64,000 nt of DNA, taken from the NCBI RefSeq assembly GCF_003173735.1, contig NZ_CP029551.1, positions 5,396,001 through 5,460,000 on the forward strand, written 5' to 3'. Under the pieces are notes generated by a model. It was not told where the DNA came from and ran no database searches. It was given only the letters and a program-made list of their open reading frames with translations. This stretch comes from Methylobacterium radiodurans (GTDB taxonomy: Bacteria; Pseudomonadota; Alphaproteobacteria; Rhizobiales; Beijerinckiaceae). The stretch's first letter is position 1. The number at the start of each line of letters is the position of its first letter. Shown one piece after another: positions 28,427-36,665 of this stretch. The position numbers were made by a program, and so were the translations under genes.

Positions 28427-28927
28427 ATGGCCGCGAGCGAGTTCCCACAACCGGCACCGGGCGACGCCTCGGCGGACCACGTCTCCCCGGGGGCGCGGCA
28501 GCAGGCGGATTGGCGCGGCCTGAAAGGCGACGTCGAGGGTCTCGCCGACGTGGCCGCCCAGCAGGGCCGCGGCCTTCTCGACGCGGTGCGCGTCCAGGCG
28601 CAGGATTACGTCGAGCAGCGCAAGAACGACGCGGCGGGCCAGGTCAACGACCTTGCCCGCACCATTCGCTCGTCGTCCAAGGATTTCGACGACAAGCCCA
28701 ACATTAAGGCCTTCTTCGACAGCGCCGCCGACGGGTTGGAGCAGCTCGGCTCCTCGATCGAGAACCGCAGCTTCGGCGACTTCTACGCCGAGGCCGAGTC
28801 CTTCGCCCGCCGCGCGCCGGTCGCGGTGGCTGTCGGCACCTTCGTGGCGGGCCTGCTCGCCGCCCGCTTCATCAAGTCGTCGAGCCTGCCGCCCGAGGGC
28901 GACGCCCGCGACACGTTCCGGGGCTGA
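28427..28927 (+). CDS. Membrane-anchored stress protein, YqjD/DUF883-like
   Basis: A 166-residue protein; GAGGAG lies seven bases before ATG 28427. The long charged amphipathic middle (residues about 40-115) looks helical. It is followed by one C-terminal membrane segment, APVAVAVGTFVAGLLAARFI (about 128-150), flanked by Arg and Lys. This layout matches YqjD/ElaB-type tail-anchored proteins, though similarity is architectural. It is first in a four-gene operon behind an EcfG promoter. Confidence 0.7.
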   Translation: MAASEFPQPAPGDASADHVSPGARQQADWRGLKGDVEGLADVAAQQGRGLLDAVRVQAQDYVEQRKNDAAGQVNDLARTIRSSSKDFDDKPNIKAFFDSAADGLEQLGSSIENRSFGDFYAEAESFARRAPVAVAVGTFVAGLLAARFIKSSSLPPEGDARDTFRG

Positions 28928-28931
28928 GGCG

Positions 28932-29342
28932 ATGGCGCAGGGCTCCGCACCCCCACCGAACGGGTCGAGCATCCAGGGTCTCCTCGGCGAGGCCCTGCGC
29001 GAGACGAACGACCTCGCCCGCAAGGAGATCGCACTGTTCCGCGCCGAGATGGCGTCGAACCTGCGCTCGCTGATCATCGGGCTCGCCTGCATGGCGGCCT
29101 CGGCCGTCTTTGCGGTGGTGGCGCTGATCGTGCTGATCGGCGCCTTCGTGAAGTGGCTCGCCACGATCGTGGGCTCCGAGTGGCTCTCGGCGCTGATCGT
29201 GGGCGGCGTCCTCCTCCTCGTCGCGGTCGGGCTCGCCCTCTGGGCGCGCAGCGCGCTCTCGCTGTCGACGCTCGCGCCGACCCGCACCACCCGCCAGGTC
29301 CGCCAGGACGCCCGTGCATTGTCGGAGCGCGTATCCGGATGA
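28932..29342 (+). CDS. Phage-holin-superfamily membrane protein (YqjE-like)
   Basis: A 136-residue protein starting five bases after the previous stop. A soluble N-terminal helix (LARKEIALFRAEM) is followed by two membrane segments, about 45-75 and 82-105. This matches the actinobacterial Holin-X/YqjE family (PF07332-like), which in proteobacteria accompanies YqjD. Its stop overlaps the next start as ATGA, indicating coupling. The exact role in the envelope is unknown. Confidence 0.75.
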   Translation: MAQGSAPPPNGSSIQGLLGEALRETNDLARKEIALFRAEMASNLRSLIIGLACMAASAVFAVVALIVLIGAFVKWLATIVGSEWLSALIVGGVLLLVAVGLALWARSALSLSTLAPTRTTRQVRQDARALSERVSG

Positions 29343-29728
29343 GTGGCATGAACGAGTTGGAGCGCGATATCGAGGAGAGCCGCGCGCGGCTCGACCAGAC
29401 GATCGACCGCATCCAGGGCCGCCTCAATGCGTCGAGCATCGTGGACGAGATGCTGGGCAGTGCCAGGCGCACGCCTCTGAACAGCGTCTACGACGGCGCG
29501 CTGGAGGCGGTACGGCGCAACCCCGTGCCGGTTCTGATGATCGCGGCGGGCGTTGGCTGGCTGATGCACCGCATGTCGCAGGAGGCCAACCGCCGCCGGA
29601 CCGAGGTGCAGGCCGCGCGCGTGCCCGTCCTCAACACCGGAGCCGCGCGCGCCTACGACCCCGACCGCCCGACGGCCAAGCCCACGGCGGTGCCCGCCAA
29701 CGACATCGTCGACACCACGCACGTCTGA
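29339..29728 (+). CDS. DUF3618 family protein
   Basis: A 129-residue protein that overlaps the upstream gene by four bases. It starts MSGMNELERDIEESRARLDQ and continues TIDRIQGRL, the DUF3618 signature. A short hydrophobic stretch (PVPVLMIAAGVGWLMHRM) lies around residues 61-78. DUF3618 genes regularly follow YqjE-like genes in alphaproteobacteria, and the order is conserved here. Biochemical function is not established. Confidence 0.85.
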   Translation: MSGMNELERDIEESRARLDQTIDRIQGRLNASSIVDEMLGSARRTPLNSVYDGALEAVRRNPVPVLMIAAGVGWLMHRMSQEANRRRTEVQAARVPVLNTGAARAYDPDRPTAKPTAVPANDIVDTTHV

Positions 29729-29782
29729 GTACCGCAGCAGCGCGGCCACGGCCGGCGCGCCCCGAGTTCGAAGGAGTATCCG

Positions 29783-30598
29783 ATGAGTGAAGGTGCTGGA
29801 CAGAAGGCGCCGAACGACGCCGCGGCCCGCAGCGCGGGCGAGGCGTCCCAGCTCGACCCGCATGCCCGCGCGGCCGACTACACCCTGAAGCCGGATCCCG
29901 AGGGAACGCGCGACCCGCTCGGCCGCGCCGACCACGATCCCCACGGCCGCTCCGCCGACCACACCCTGCAGGCGGACCCGACCGGCGCACACGATCCCCT
30001 GCCGCGCGCGGGGCTCGACCCGCACGGCCGGACGGCGGATTTCTCGAACACCAACTCGGGCGGCGCTGGATCGGGCGGTGACCTGCGCGACAAGGTCGAG
30101 GGCGTCGGTGCCCAGGCCCGCGAGCAGGCGGGCGCGATCCAGGACCGGATCGGCCAGGCGGCCGACGAGGCCGGCAGCCGCATCCGATCGGCCTACGGCG
30201 ACGCCCGCTCCTACGTCTCGGAGGCGAGCGAGGGCCATCTGCGCCGCATCGACGACCTGACCGACCGCGGGCGCGAGGGCCTGCAGCGCGGGCGCAACGC
30301 GGTGGAGGACTTCGTCGGCGAGAACCCGCTGCTGGTCGGCGTGGTCGGCCTCGCGGCGGGCCTGCTGCTCGGCGCGCTGCTGCCGCGCACCCGCCAGGAG
30401 GACCGCAATCTCGGCCCCTACGCCGACGAGGTGCGCGACCAGGGGCTACGCTACGCCCGCGAGTTCACCAATCGCGGACGGGAATTCGTGCAGACCGCTC
30501 TGGACCCGGAGACCGTCAACGCGGCTGCCCGCAAGGCGGCCGGGCACGACGACGCGCAGAGCCGGACGCCGGACGACCCGGTGCGCCACACGCTCTGA
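29783..30598 (+). CDS. Stress-operon protein with DPHGR repeats and one membrane segment
   Basis: A 271-residue protein with GAAGGAG before its ATG. Residues about 24-88 hold imperfect repeats of the form DPHxRxADxT followed by DPxGxxDPLxRA. A charged helical region (about 100-180) resembles LEA/apolipoprotein-like segments. A glycine-rich membrane stretch, VGVVGLAAGLLLGALL, lies near 190-206. It is last in the EcfG-driven operon. I know no family for the repeat part; the helical and glycine-zipper part resembles DUF883 proteins. Confidence 0.65.
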   Translation: MSEGAGQKAPNDAAARSAGEASQLDPHARAADYTLKPDPEGTRDPLGRADHDPHGRSADHTLQADPTGAHDPLPRAGLDPHGRTADFSNTNSGGAGSGGDLRDKVEGVGAQAREQAGAIQDRIGQAADEAGSRIRSAYGDARSYVSEASEGHLRRIDDLTDRGREGLQRGRNAVEDFVGENPLLVGVVGLAAGLLLGALLPRTRQEDRNLGPYADEVRDQGLRYAREFTNRGREFVQTALDPETVNAAARKAAGHDDAQSRTPDDPVRHTL

Positions 30599-30623
30599 GC
30601 GAGGCAGGATCGGACGTTCGAGG

Positions 30624-30650
30624 AGGGCGGCGCCGAGCGCCGCCCTTTGT
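30624..30650 (+). terminator. Intrinsic terminator after the stress operon
   Basis: A 10-bp perfect stem (AGGGCGGCGC at 30624-30633 with GCGCCGCCCT at 30637-30646), a 3-base loop and TTGT following. It lies 26 bases past the last stop of the operon. Confidence 0.75.
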
Positions 30651-30733
30651 CGTTATCGTTTGTTCCTGGGGAAGGCCGGATCCGGTCCGCTCTGCCGCAT
30701 GCGTCGAATCCGGCCCGCCCGCGTTGTCCCCGC

Positions 30734-31873
30734 ATGCCCAAGCCCGCTCTCAAGCCCGCTCTCAAGCCCGCTCTCAAGCCCGCTCCCACCGAGGCACCCC
30801 GTCTCGGCTTCTGCTGCAAGTTCATCCCCGACACGCCGCCCGGCACCCACGCGACCCTGAAGGCCGCGAAGGACGCCGCGCTCGTGATGAACCTGACCAG
30901 CGCGACCATGGCCTATCTGACGAAGCTCGAACCCGCTCCACGGGCCGCGAAGCTTTCCGGTATCGTCACGCACAACCTCGCGGCGTTGGAGCGGCAGATC
31001 GACTGGGTCGGCGCCCGCCCGCCCCTGGAACGCCTGCTGCGCATCGCCAGCAACGTGCTGCCGGGCTACACCCACCCGATCGCCGAGCCACTCTACGCGG
31101 ATCCGGCCTTCGCGCAGGTCATTGAGACTGGTCTCGCGCGGATCGGCGAGCGGGCGCGGGCGCTGGGCGTGCGCCTCAGCTTCCATCCGGGGCCGTTCTG
31201 CCTGCTGGCGAGCCGCAACCCGGCCGCCATCGCCAACGGGCTCGGCGAGCTGGAATACCATGCCCGCATCTTCGAAATGATGGGCTACGGCTCCGGCTGG
31301 CACCCCCACGGCGCGCACATCAACATCCATATCGGGGCCCGCGACCCGGGCCTCGAGGGCTTCCGCGCGACGCTACCGCGGGCGAGCGAGACCGCCCGCA
31401 ACCTCCTGACCATCGAGAACGACGATTTCGGCTTCAGCACCGACGAGCTGCTCGAACTCGCCGACGTGGTGCCGATCGTGCTCGACCTGCACCACCACTG
31501 GGTCCTGAGCGGCGGCGAGTACATGGAGCCGGACGATCCGCGCATCGCCCGCATCCGCCAATCCTGGCGCGGCGTGCGTCCGATCGCGCATATCAGCGTC
31601 TCGCGCGAGGCCATGCTGCCCGACCACGATCCGGACGTGCTGCCGGACTTCGCGGCCCTGCGCGCAGCCGGCGTGCCGGTGCGGGAACTCGCCGCCCACT
31701 CGGACATGATGTGGAACCGCGCCGTCAACGCCCTGGTGGCCCGCCATCTCGCCTGGGCGGATTTCGAGGTGGAGGCGAAGTCCAAGAACCTCGCCTCGGT
31801 CGGCCTCGCCGATCAGGTCCGCGCCGGGCTCGGGCCGACCGGGACCAAGAGCGGGCTGATCGCAGCGGAATGA
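30734..31873 (+). CDS. uvsE: UV-damage endonuclease family protein
   Basis: A 379-residue protein of the UvsE/UVDE family, TIM-barrel metal enzymes that nick DNA 5' of UV lesions. Family blocks are RLGFCCKF near the N-terminus, LSFHPGPFCLLAS, HINIHIGARD, TIENDDFGFS and IVLDLHHHWVL, rich in the metal-binding His, Glu and Asp. The N-terminus begins with a KPAL tandem repeat before the conserved core, so the true start could be later. No SOS box was found upstream. It would protect leaf-surface or light-exposed cells. Confidence 0.85.
   Translation: MPKPALKPALKPALKPAPTEAPRLGFCCKFIPDTPPGTHATLKAAKDAALVMNLTSATMAYLTKLEPAPRAAKLSGIVTHNLAALERQIDWVGARPPLERLLRIASNVLPGYTHPIAEPLYADPAFAQVIETGLARIGERARALGVRLSFHPGPFCLLASRNPAAIANGLGELEYHARIFEMMGYGSGWHPHGAHINIHIGARDPGLEGFRATLPRASETARNLLTIENDDFGFSTDELLELADVVPIVLDLHHHWVLSGGEYMEPDDPRIARIRQSWRGVRPIAHISVSREAMLPDHDPDVLPDFAALRAAGVPVRELAAHSDMMWNRAVNALVARHLAWADFEVEAKSKNLASVGLADQVRAGLGPTGTKSGLIAAE
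30740..30787 (+). repeat. 12-base tandem repeat, four units, in uvsE
   Basis: AAGCCCGCTCTC is repeated at 30740, 30752 and 30764, with a variant ending CCC at 30776, encoding Lys-Pro-Ala-Leu units. Such perfect in-frame repeats are prone to slippage, which would change only the length of the N-terminal tail. Confidence 0.9.
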
Positions 31874-31911
31874 ATCTCGACGCCTTGTCCGCCAGAGGCT
31901 AGGCAACGGCC

Positions 31912-32463
31912 ATGAAAACCGCCGATTGCGACATCCTCATCGTGCCGGGGCTCAGGGGCTCGGAGGAGGAGCACTGGCAGGCCCGCTGGGCTAGCCGCCT
32001 GCCGACCGCCCGCCTCGTCGAGCAGGACGACTGGCACAATCCGGAGCCCAGCCCCTGGCGCGCCCGGATCGTCGAGGCGGTCGCCGCCGCGACCCGGCCC
32101 GTCATCCTCATCGCCCACAGCCTCGGCGTGGTCGCCTGCGTCGAGGCGGTACCGGATCTGAAACCCGGCATCGTGCGCGGCGCCGTCTTCGTGGCGCTGC
32201 CTGACGTCGAGAACGCCCCGAACCTGCCCGACAGCGTGCGCGCCTTCGCGCCGCTGCCGCGCGATCCCCTGCCCTTCCCGTCGCTGGTGGTGGCGAGCCG
32301 GACCGACCCGCACTGCGACTACGCCCGGGCCGAGGACTTCGCCTATGCGTGGGGTGCCGCGATCGTGGATGCGGGGGATTCCGGCCACATCAACGTCGCG
32401 AGCGGGCACGGGCCCTGGCCCGAGGGGCTGATGCGGTTCGCCGGCTTCATGAAGACACTCTGA
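31912..32463 (+). CDS. RBBP9/YdeN-type alpha/beta hydrolase
   Basis: A 183-residue serine hydrolase. It starts with DCDILIVPGLRGSEEEHWQ, typical of the RBBP9 family, whose members have the sequence G-x-x-x-S-x-x-x-HW near the oxyanion hole. The nucleophile is in LIAHSLGVV, an Asp in VVASRTDPH and the catalytic His in SGHINVASGHG. Substrates of bacterial members are mostly unknown. It is 38 bases downstream of uvsE and likely on the same transcript. Confidence 0.85.
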   Translation: MKTADCDILIVPGLRGSEEEHWQARWASRLPTARLVEQDDWHNPEPSPWRARIVEAVAAATRPVILIAHSLGVVACVEAVPDLKPGIVRGAVFVALPDVENAPNLPDSVRAFAPLPRDPLPFPSLVVASRTDPHCDYARAEDFAYAWGAAIVDAGDSGHINVASGHGPWPEGLMRFAGFMKTL

Positions 32464-32546
32464 CGTCCGAGCGCGGCCGTTAAGGCCCTGTTTACCCTGT
32501 GGGGGTCTGGATGGTCCGGAAAGCCGGGCCAGCCCGCCCGCGGGAG

Positions 32547-32777
32547 ATGGATGTGACGCGCAGAGAGCTTCTGGAACGCCTCGATACGGCCATCGCAGCC
32601 CTCGGGCCGCGGGCGCCCACGAACTTCAACAGCTCGCTCTTCGGCGACGCCGCCCTCCTCAAGCGGATCGAGGCCTTCGAGGCTCAGATCAACGTGGCCG
32701 AGAAGCCGAAGGTCGCCGACTACACCGGCAACATGTTCTCGCGCATCGCCAACCGCCGGGCGGCCGGCGCCAAGTAG
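32547..32777 (+). CDS. Small conserved hypothetical protein
   Basis: A 76-residue protein if started at ATG 32547 (preceded by CGGGAG); an earlier in-frame start at 32499 is possible. The sequence is charged and helical, with PTNFNSSLFGDAALLKRIEAF in the middle, and lacks a signal peptide. I do not recognise the family. It is followed directly by repeat B copy 2. Confidence 0.55.
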   Translation: MDVTRRELLERLDTAIAALGPRAPTNFNSSLFGDAALLKRIEAFEAQINVAEKPKVADYTGNMFSRIANRRAAGAK

Positions 32778-32783
32778 GGTGTT

Positions 32784-32836
32784 CCAGGGCTCCGCCCTGG
32801 ACCCGCCAAAGGTCTCGGACCTTTCGAAACCATGAC
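32784..32836. repeat. Repeat B, copy 2
   Basis: A 53-base element matching copy 1 at 8227-8279 with 5 differences: the same CCAGGG/CCCTGG hairpin, AAAGGTC/GACCTTT hairpin and CGAAACCATGAC end. It fills almost all of the gap between two convergent genes. Confidence 0.85.
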
Positions 32837-32846
32837 GACCCGCGCC

Positions 32847-33878
32847 TCAACGGGAGGCGTCGGGGTCCGGCTGGGTCGCCTTGAGGAGTTCGCCCGCTAC
32901 GTCGGTGAGCTTCGGCGGGGCCTCGCGGGTGAAGGGCAGCGGGCGGCAGACCGCGAGCGCGGCGAGGCCGAAGCGGGCGGTCATCAGGCCGTTCAGCACG
33001 CCTTCCCCGAGCTTGGCCGAGATGCGCGCGGCGACCCCCAGCCCCAGCACCTGCTGCAGCATGCTCTCGCCGACCGCCATGCCGCCCGTCACCGTGAGAT
33101 GGGCGACCGCCGCGCGGGCGAGCCGGATGAAGCCGAGAAAGCCCGGGCGCCCGCCGTAGATCGCCGCGATCCGGCGCAGCAGCCGCACCGCTGCAAAGAC
33201 CACGAAGGCCACGTCCACGATCGCCCGCGGACTGAGCGCCGTCACCGCCGAGACCTGCTTGGCCGCCGTCGCGATGGCGTTTCGGGCCTGTCGGTCGAGC
33301 GGCGCCAGCAACTCGTGCTCAGCGATGCCGATGCGGTCGTCCACGTCGAGGATCGCGTCTCCCAAGGTCGCCAGCCGCTCGCGGCCCGGCGCCAAGGCCG
33401 CGCGGTCTGCGTAGAAGGCCGAGAGATCGCGCACCACCCCCTGCGCCGCCGTGTGGTCGCGCGTCGCCAGGGCATCGATCGCAGCCTGGCGCAGATGCTC
33501 GATCTTGCGCTCGCGCCAGAGGCCGGAGAGTTCCCGCGCGACGATCGCCAGCAGGGCAAGCAGCGCGAGGCCGAGCAGCGCCAGCGCCACCCAGCCGAGC
33601 CAGGGCGCGGTCGCGAACAGGTCCGCGATCAGGCGCTCGACCGAGAGCCCGACCGCGATCGCCACGAGGCCGCTGACCGAGGAGAGCAGCAATGCCCCCC
33701 AGGGCGACCGGCGCTTCACCGCGACCGGAACGGGCGTGCCGTCGGCCGCGTCCACGATCTCGAACGGCTCCTCGACGATCCGGACCTGGGACGGCGCGAC
33801 CGGTTCGGGCGCGACGCCTTCCGGCGCCGGCTGGTCGGAGGGGATGCGGAAGGCGCGCGGGCGCCGCGGGTTCGACAT
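32847..33878 (-). CDS. ycjF: YcjF-type membrane protein (TIGR01620/DUF697)
   Basis: A 343-residue inner-membrane protein. A Pro-rich cytoplasmic N-terminus leads to two membrane helices around 60-115 (WGALLLSSVSGLVAIAVGL and LGWVALALLGLALLALLAI). A C-terminal DUF697-like domain spans about 200-310. In enterobacteria ycjX-ycjF belong to the phage-shock regulon. Here the two genes keep the same order, 20 bases apart, but no pspA is in the window. Confidence 0.85.
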   Translation of the reverse strand: MSNPRRPRAFRIPSDQPAPEGVAPEPVAPSQVRIVEEPFEIVDAADGTPVPVAVKRRSPWGALLLSSVSGLVAIAVGLSVERLIADLFATAPWLGWVALALLGLALLALLAIVARELSGLWRERKIEHLRQAAIDALATRDHTAAQGVVRDLSAFYADRAALAPGRERLATLGDAILDVDDRIGIAEHELLAPLDRQARNAIATAAKQVSAVTALSPRAIVDVAFVVFAAVRLLRRIAAIYGGRPGFLGFIRLARAAVAHLTVTGGMAVGESMLQQVLGLGVAARISAKLGEGVLNGLMTARFGLAALAVCRPLPFTREAPPKLTDVAGELLKATQPDPDASR

Positions 33879-33898
33879 GGTTCAGATCCCGAAAACCG

Positions 33899-35344
33899 TC
33901 ACGCCAGCCTGTCGCCGAACAGGAACTGCATAGCCCGGTCCAGCCGGATCTGCGGCAGCTGCCCCGGTCGCCCGAGAGCGTCCGGGCGGATGAGCGGCGG
34001 GCGGAAGCGGGGGAAGCGGAGCGAGCCCGGATCGACCGCGCCCTCCAGCACCGCCTCCGGCCGGGCCGGCAACTCGCCCGGGAAGACCGCGGCCTCGCTC
34101 GTCCCGTCGAAGACCTCGCCGTCCACCACCTCGCCGGCCTCTGGCACGCCGGCGACCGCGCGCAGGCTCTCAGAGCCGTCGTGGACCGTGGTCTCCCGGG
34201 TCGCCCGCACGGAAGCGAGCGCCACGGTACCGACCCGCGCGCCCGCGGCCTCGGTCCGGCGCATGGCGCGCGAGACGAGCAGGCGCAGCAGCGCGTCGAG
34301 CCGGTCGTGGCTCGTCTGGTGGAGATGGTCGGCCTTGGTGGCGGCGAACAGGATCCGGTCGGCCCGCGGCGCGAAGAGGCGGGAGAACAGGGTGTTGCGC
34401 CCGATGTTGAGGCTGAGCAGCACTGCGTCCAACGCCTCCTCCAGCTCGGCGACCGCGGTCGGGCCGGCATCGACCGCGGCCAGCACGTCGACCAGCACGA
34501 TCTGCCGATCGACCCGCTGGAAATGGTCGCGGAAGAACGGCACCACCACCTTCGCCTTGTAGGCCTCGAAGCGACGCTGCATCAGCCCGGCGAGGCTGTC
34601 GGGCGCGATCGTCTCCGGCAGGTTGTCGATCGGCGCGAAGGTAAGCGCGGGCGAGCCCGCGAGGTCGCCCGGCATCAGGAATCGGCCCGGCGGCGTGGTG
34701 GCCACCGCCTCCGGCCCGTTGCGGAGCGCCGCCAGATAGGCCTTGAACGCGTCGCTCGCCCGCTCGGCCAGAACCTCGTCGAGCGGCGCGTTCGGGTCGA
34801 GGGTCGCGAGCAGGGCGAGCCAGGGCGCGGCGATCTCGGCACGGCCGGCCCGGCGGGTGCCGTTGATCGTGGCGCGCGACCAAGCGGTGTAGTCCTGCTC
34901 GATCAGCGCGAGGTCGAGCAGCCACTCGCCCGGGTAGTCCACCACGTCGAGCATCAGGGTGCCGGGGCCCGAGCGCCAGCTTCCCGCCCGCTCGTACTCG
35001 ATGGCGAGGCGGAACTGGCTGATCCGGTCGGTCGAGCGCGGCCAGAGCCGGCGTTCGGTCAGGGCGGCGAAATGGTCCTCGAAGGGGAAGCGCGGCACGT
35101 CGTCGTCGGGCTGGGGCACGAGCCGGGCGCGGCGCAGCCGCCCCTCCTGCGCAGGCGCGAAGGCCGGCAGCGCGTGGGTCTCGGTGAGGTGGTGGATCAG
35201 CGCGGTCGTGAAGACCGTCTTGCCCGAGCGCGCCAGCCCGGTCACGCCGAGCCGCAGCGTCGGCTGGACCAGGAGATCGCCCGACGCCTCGGCGAAAGCC
35301 CGCATGGCGGATCCGGCACGGGCGGCGAGGTCGGTCAGGGACAC
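33899..35344 (-). CDS. ycjX: YcjX-type P-loop NTPase (DUF463)
   Basis: A 481-residue protein with the P-loop GLARSGKTVFTTAL near residue 40, characteristic of the DUF463/YcjX family. GTG 35344 is chosen because GGGAG lies at a good distance; the frame remains open to 35419 without a site. Later blocks include VDYPGEWLLDL (Walker-B-like DxPG) and ILFAATKADHLHQ (a TKxD guanine-specificity motif). It is cotranscribed with ycjF. It probably acts at the inner membrane under envelope stress; this role is inferred from the enterobacterial pair. Confidence 0.88.
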   Translation of the reverse strand: MSLTDLAARAGSAMRAFAEASGDLLVQPTLRLGVTGLARSGKTVFTTALIHHLTETHALPAFAPAQEGRLRRARLVPQPDDDVPRFPFEDHFAALTERRLWPRSTDRISQFRLAIEYERAGSWRSGPGTLMLDVVDYPGEWLLDLALIEQDYTAWSRATINGTRRAGRAEIAAPWLALLATLDPNAPLDEVLAERASDAFKAYLAALRNGPEAVATTPPGRFLMPGDLAGSPALTFAPIDNLPETIAPDSLAGLMQRRFEAYKAKVVVPFFRDHFQRVDRQIVLVDVLAAVDAGPTAVAELEEALDAVLLSLNIGRNTLFSRLFAPRADRILFAATKADHLHQTSHDRLDALLRLLVSRAMRRTEAAGARVGTVALASVRATRETTVHDGSESLRAVAGVPEAGEVVDGEVFDGTSEAAVFPGELPARPEAVLEGAVDPGSLRFPRFRPPLIRPDALGRPGQLPQIRLDRAMQFLFGDRLA

Positions 35345-35441
35345 GGAGACTCCCGGGTCGAGCGGTGTGGGTGGGGACCTTGGACGCGCTGAGGTGGCGC
35401 GGCGTCCGGGTAGGCGCAAGGCCCGGCCGCGCGGCCTGCGC

Positions 35442-36593
35442 TCAGTTCGCGGCCTCGGCAGTCGCTGTGGCGGGCGCCTGCGGGAGCCGGGCGATTGCCG
35501 AGCGCACCAGTTCGGCGGAGGCCCGCATCGTGCCGAGCTCCACCTTCGACATCGCCAGCATGACGGGTTCGAGGTTCGGGCCGGGACGGCCCTCGGCGTC
35601 GAAGAGCTTCAGGTCGTCGTCGGCCTTGAGCCCGACGCTGCCCGCGATGGCCGCCGCGTAGTTGCCGATGCGCGCGGTGTCGCCCGAACAGATCGGGGCG
35701 GGCGCCCGTAGATCGGAGAGGGCGAAGCCCGGCGCGAGCAGCGGCAGGGTGGCGGATTCGGCGACGAGCTGGGTCGGCGGCGGCGTGCGCCGAGCCAGCA
35801 GCGCGGCCGGGTCGTCGGCGCCGCGAAACGGGGGCGGGGTCGGTTTCGGAGCGGCGGCCAGGCTGACGGCCACGTCCCGGATCGGCCCGGGTGCCGCGCC
35901 CGGTCGGCGCCCCGGATGGCCGGCCATGCGGGCGAGCGGCGACCAGGGCTGCACCCGCAGGGCCGGGCGAGCGGCGATGCGGCCTGCGGCGACGGGGCGG
36001 CGCGCGGCGACCGCCTTTCGCGGGGCGCCGCCGCGCAGGTGGCGGGCGAGATAGCGGGCGCGCAGCGTCTGTCCCAGCCCGCGTGTCGTCAGGCCGGGCG
36101 CGGTCGCGGCCGGCGACCTGGCCGCCGGAGCGCGCGCGGCCACCGGCGCCGGCCCGCACTCGGCCGGCGCCCAGCGGCGCACGATCGCGAGCGCGGTGCG
36201 GCGGTCGTAGGTCCGGTAATAGCGCCGCAGGAGGTTGGCGGCGGCGTCCGCCCCGTCGGCGGCGCTGGCGAACCCCGTATGGCCCTCGGCATCGCCGCCG
36301 ATCTCGCCCGGCCAGCGGGCGCGCTTGATGCACCAGTAATTGTTGAGCTTCACGCAGCGGGCGACGAAGGCGGGGTCGCTCGCCGAGAGCCGGGCGACCA
36401 GGGCGAGCGAGGCCGGCAACAGCGACTCGCCCGTCTGGCTGCGCCAGTTCGTGACCGCGCGGGCGGCGGCCTCGTAGCGCGGGGCCTCGGCGGTCACGGG
36501 AGCCGGCAGCGCCGCCCCGGTGGTCAGCCGCTCGGCGCCGGCCTCGATCCGCGGCACGAGCGTGGTCAGGACCATGAGGGCGGTGAGCAGCAC
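35442..36593 (-). CDS. Membrane-anchored protein, possible lysozyme-like domain
   Basis: A 383-residue protein. The first 20 residues are hydrophobic (LLTALMVLTTLV), suggesting a signal anchor. Residues about 45-140 contain NNYWCIKRARWPGEIG, then GHTGFASAADGADAAANLLRRYY and TALAIVRRWAPAECG. This pattern resembles lysozyme-like proteins (N..G.I...G...F.....G......L..Y.....IV.RWAP), with two cysteines close by. The middle 150-270 is Ala/Pro/Arg-rich and low-complexity. The lysozyme resemblance is weak and needs a profile search. Confidence 0.5.
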   Translation of the reverse strand: MLLTALMVLTTLVPRIEAGAERLTTGAALPAPVTAEAPRYEAAARAVTNWRSQTGESLLPASLALVARLSASDPAFVARCVKLNNYWCIKRARWPGEIGGDAEGHTGFASAADGADAAANLLRRYYRTYDRRTALAIVRRWAPAECGPAPVAARAPAARSPAATAPGLTTRGLGQTLRARYLARHLRGGAPRKAVAARRPVAAGRIAARPALRVQPWSPLARMAGHPGRRPGAAPGPIRDVAVSLAAAPKPTPPPFRGADDPAALLARRTPPPTQLVAESATLPLLAPGFALSDLRAPAPICSGDTARIGNYAAAIAGSVGLKADDDLKLFDAEGRPGPNLEPVMLAMSKVELGTMRASAELVRSAIARLPQAPATATAEAAN

Positions 36594-36665
36594 GGGCGGG
36601 CGGGATCTCGGCGGCGGGTAGCGGGGAAACGGCCGAGTTGCCGCAACGGTTCAGATGGGCGCGCC

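Noticed and set aside
30740..30787. Short tandem repeats as a CRISPR-like array
   Set aside because: The units are 12 bases, directly adjacent with no spacers, and in-frame with uvsE.
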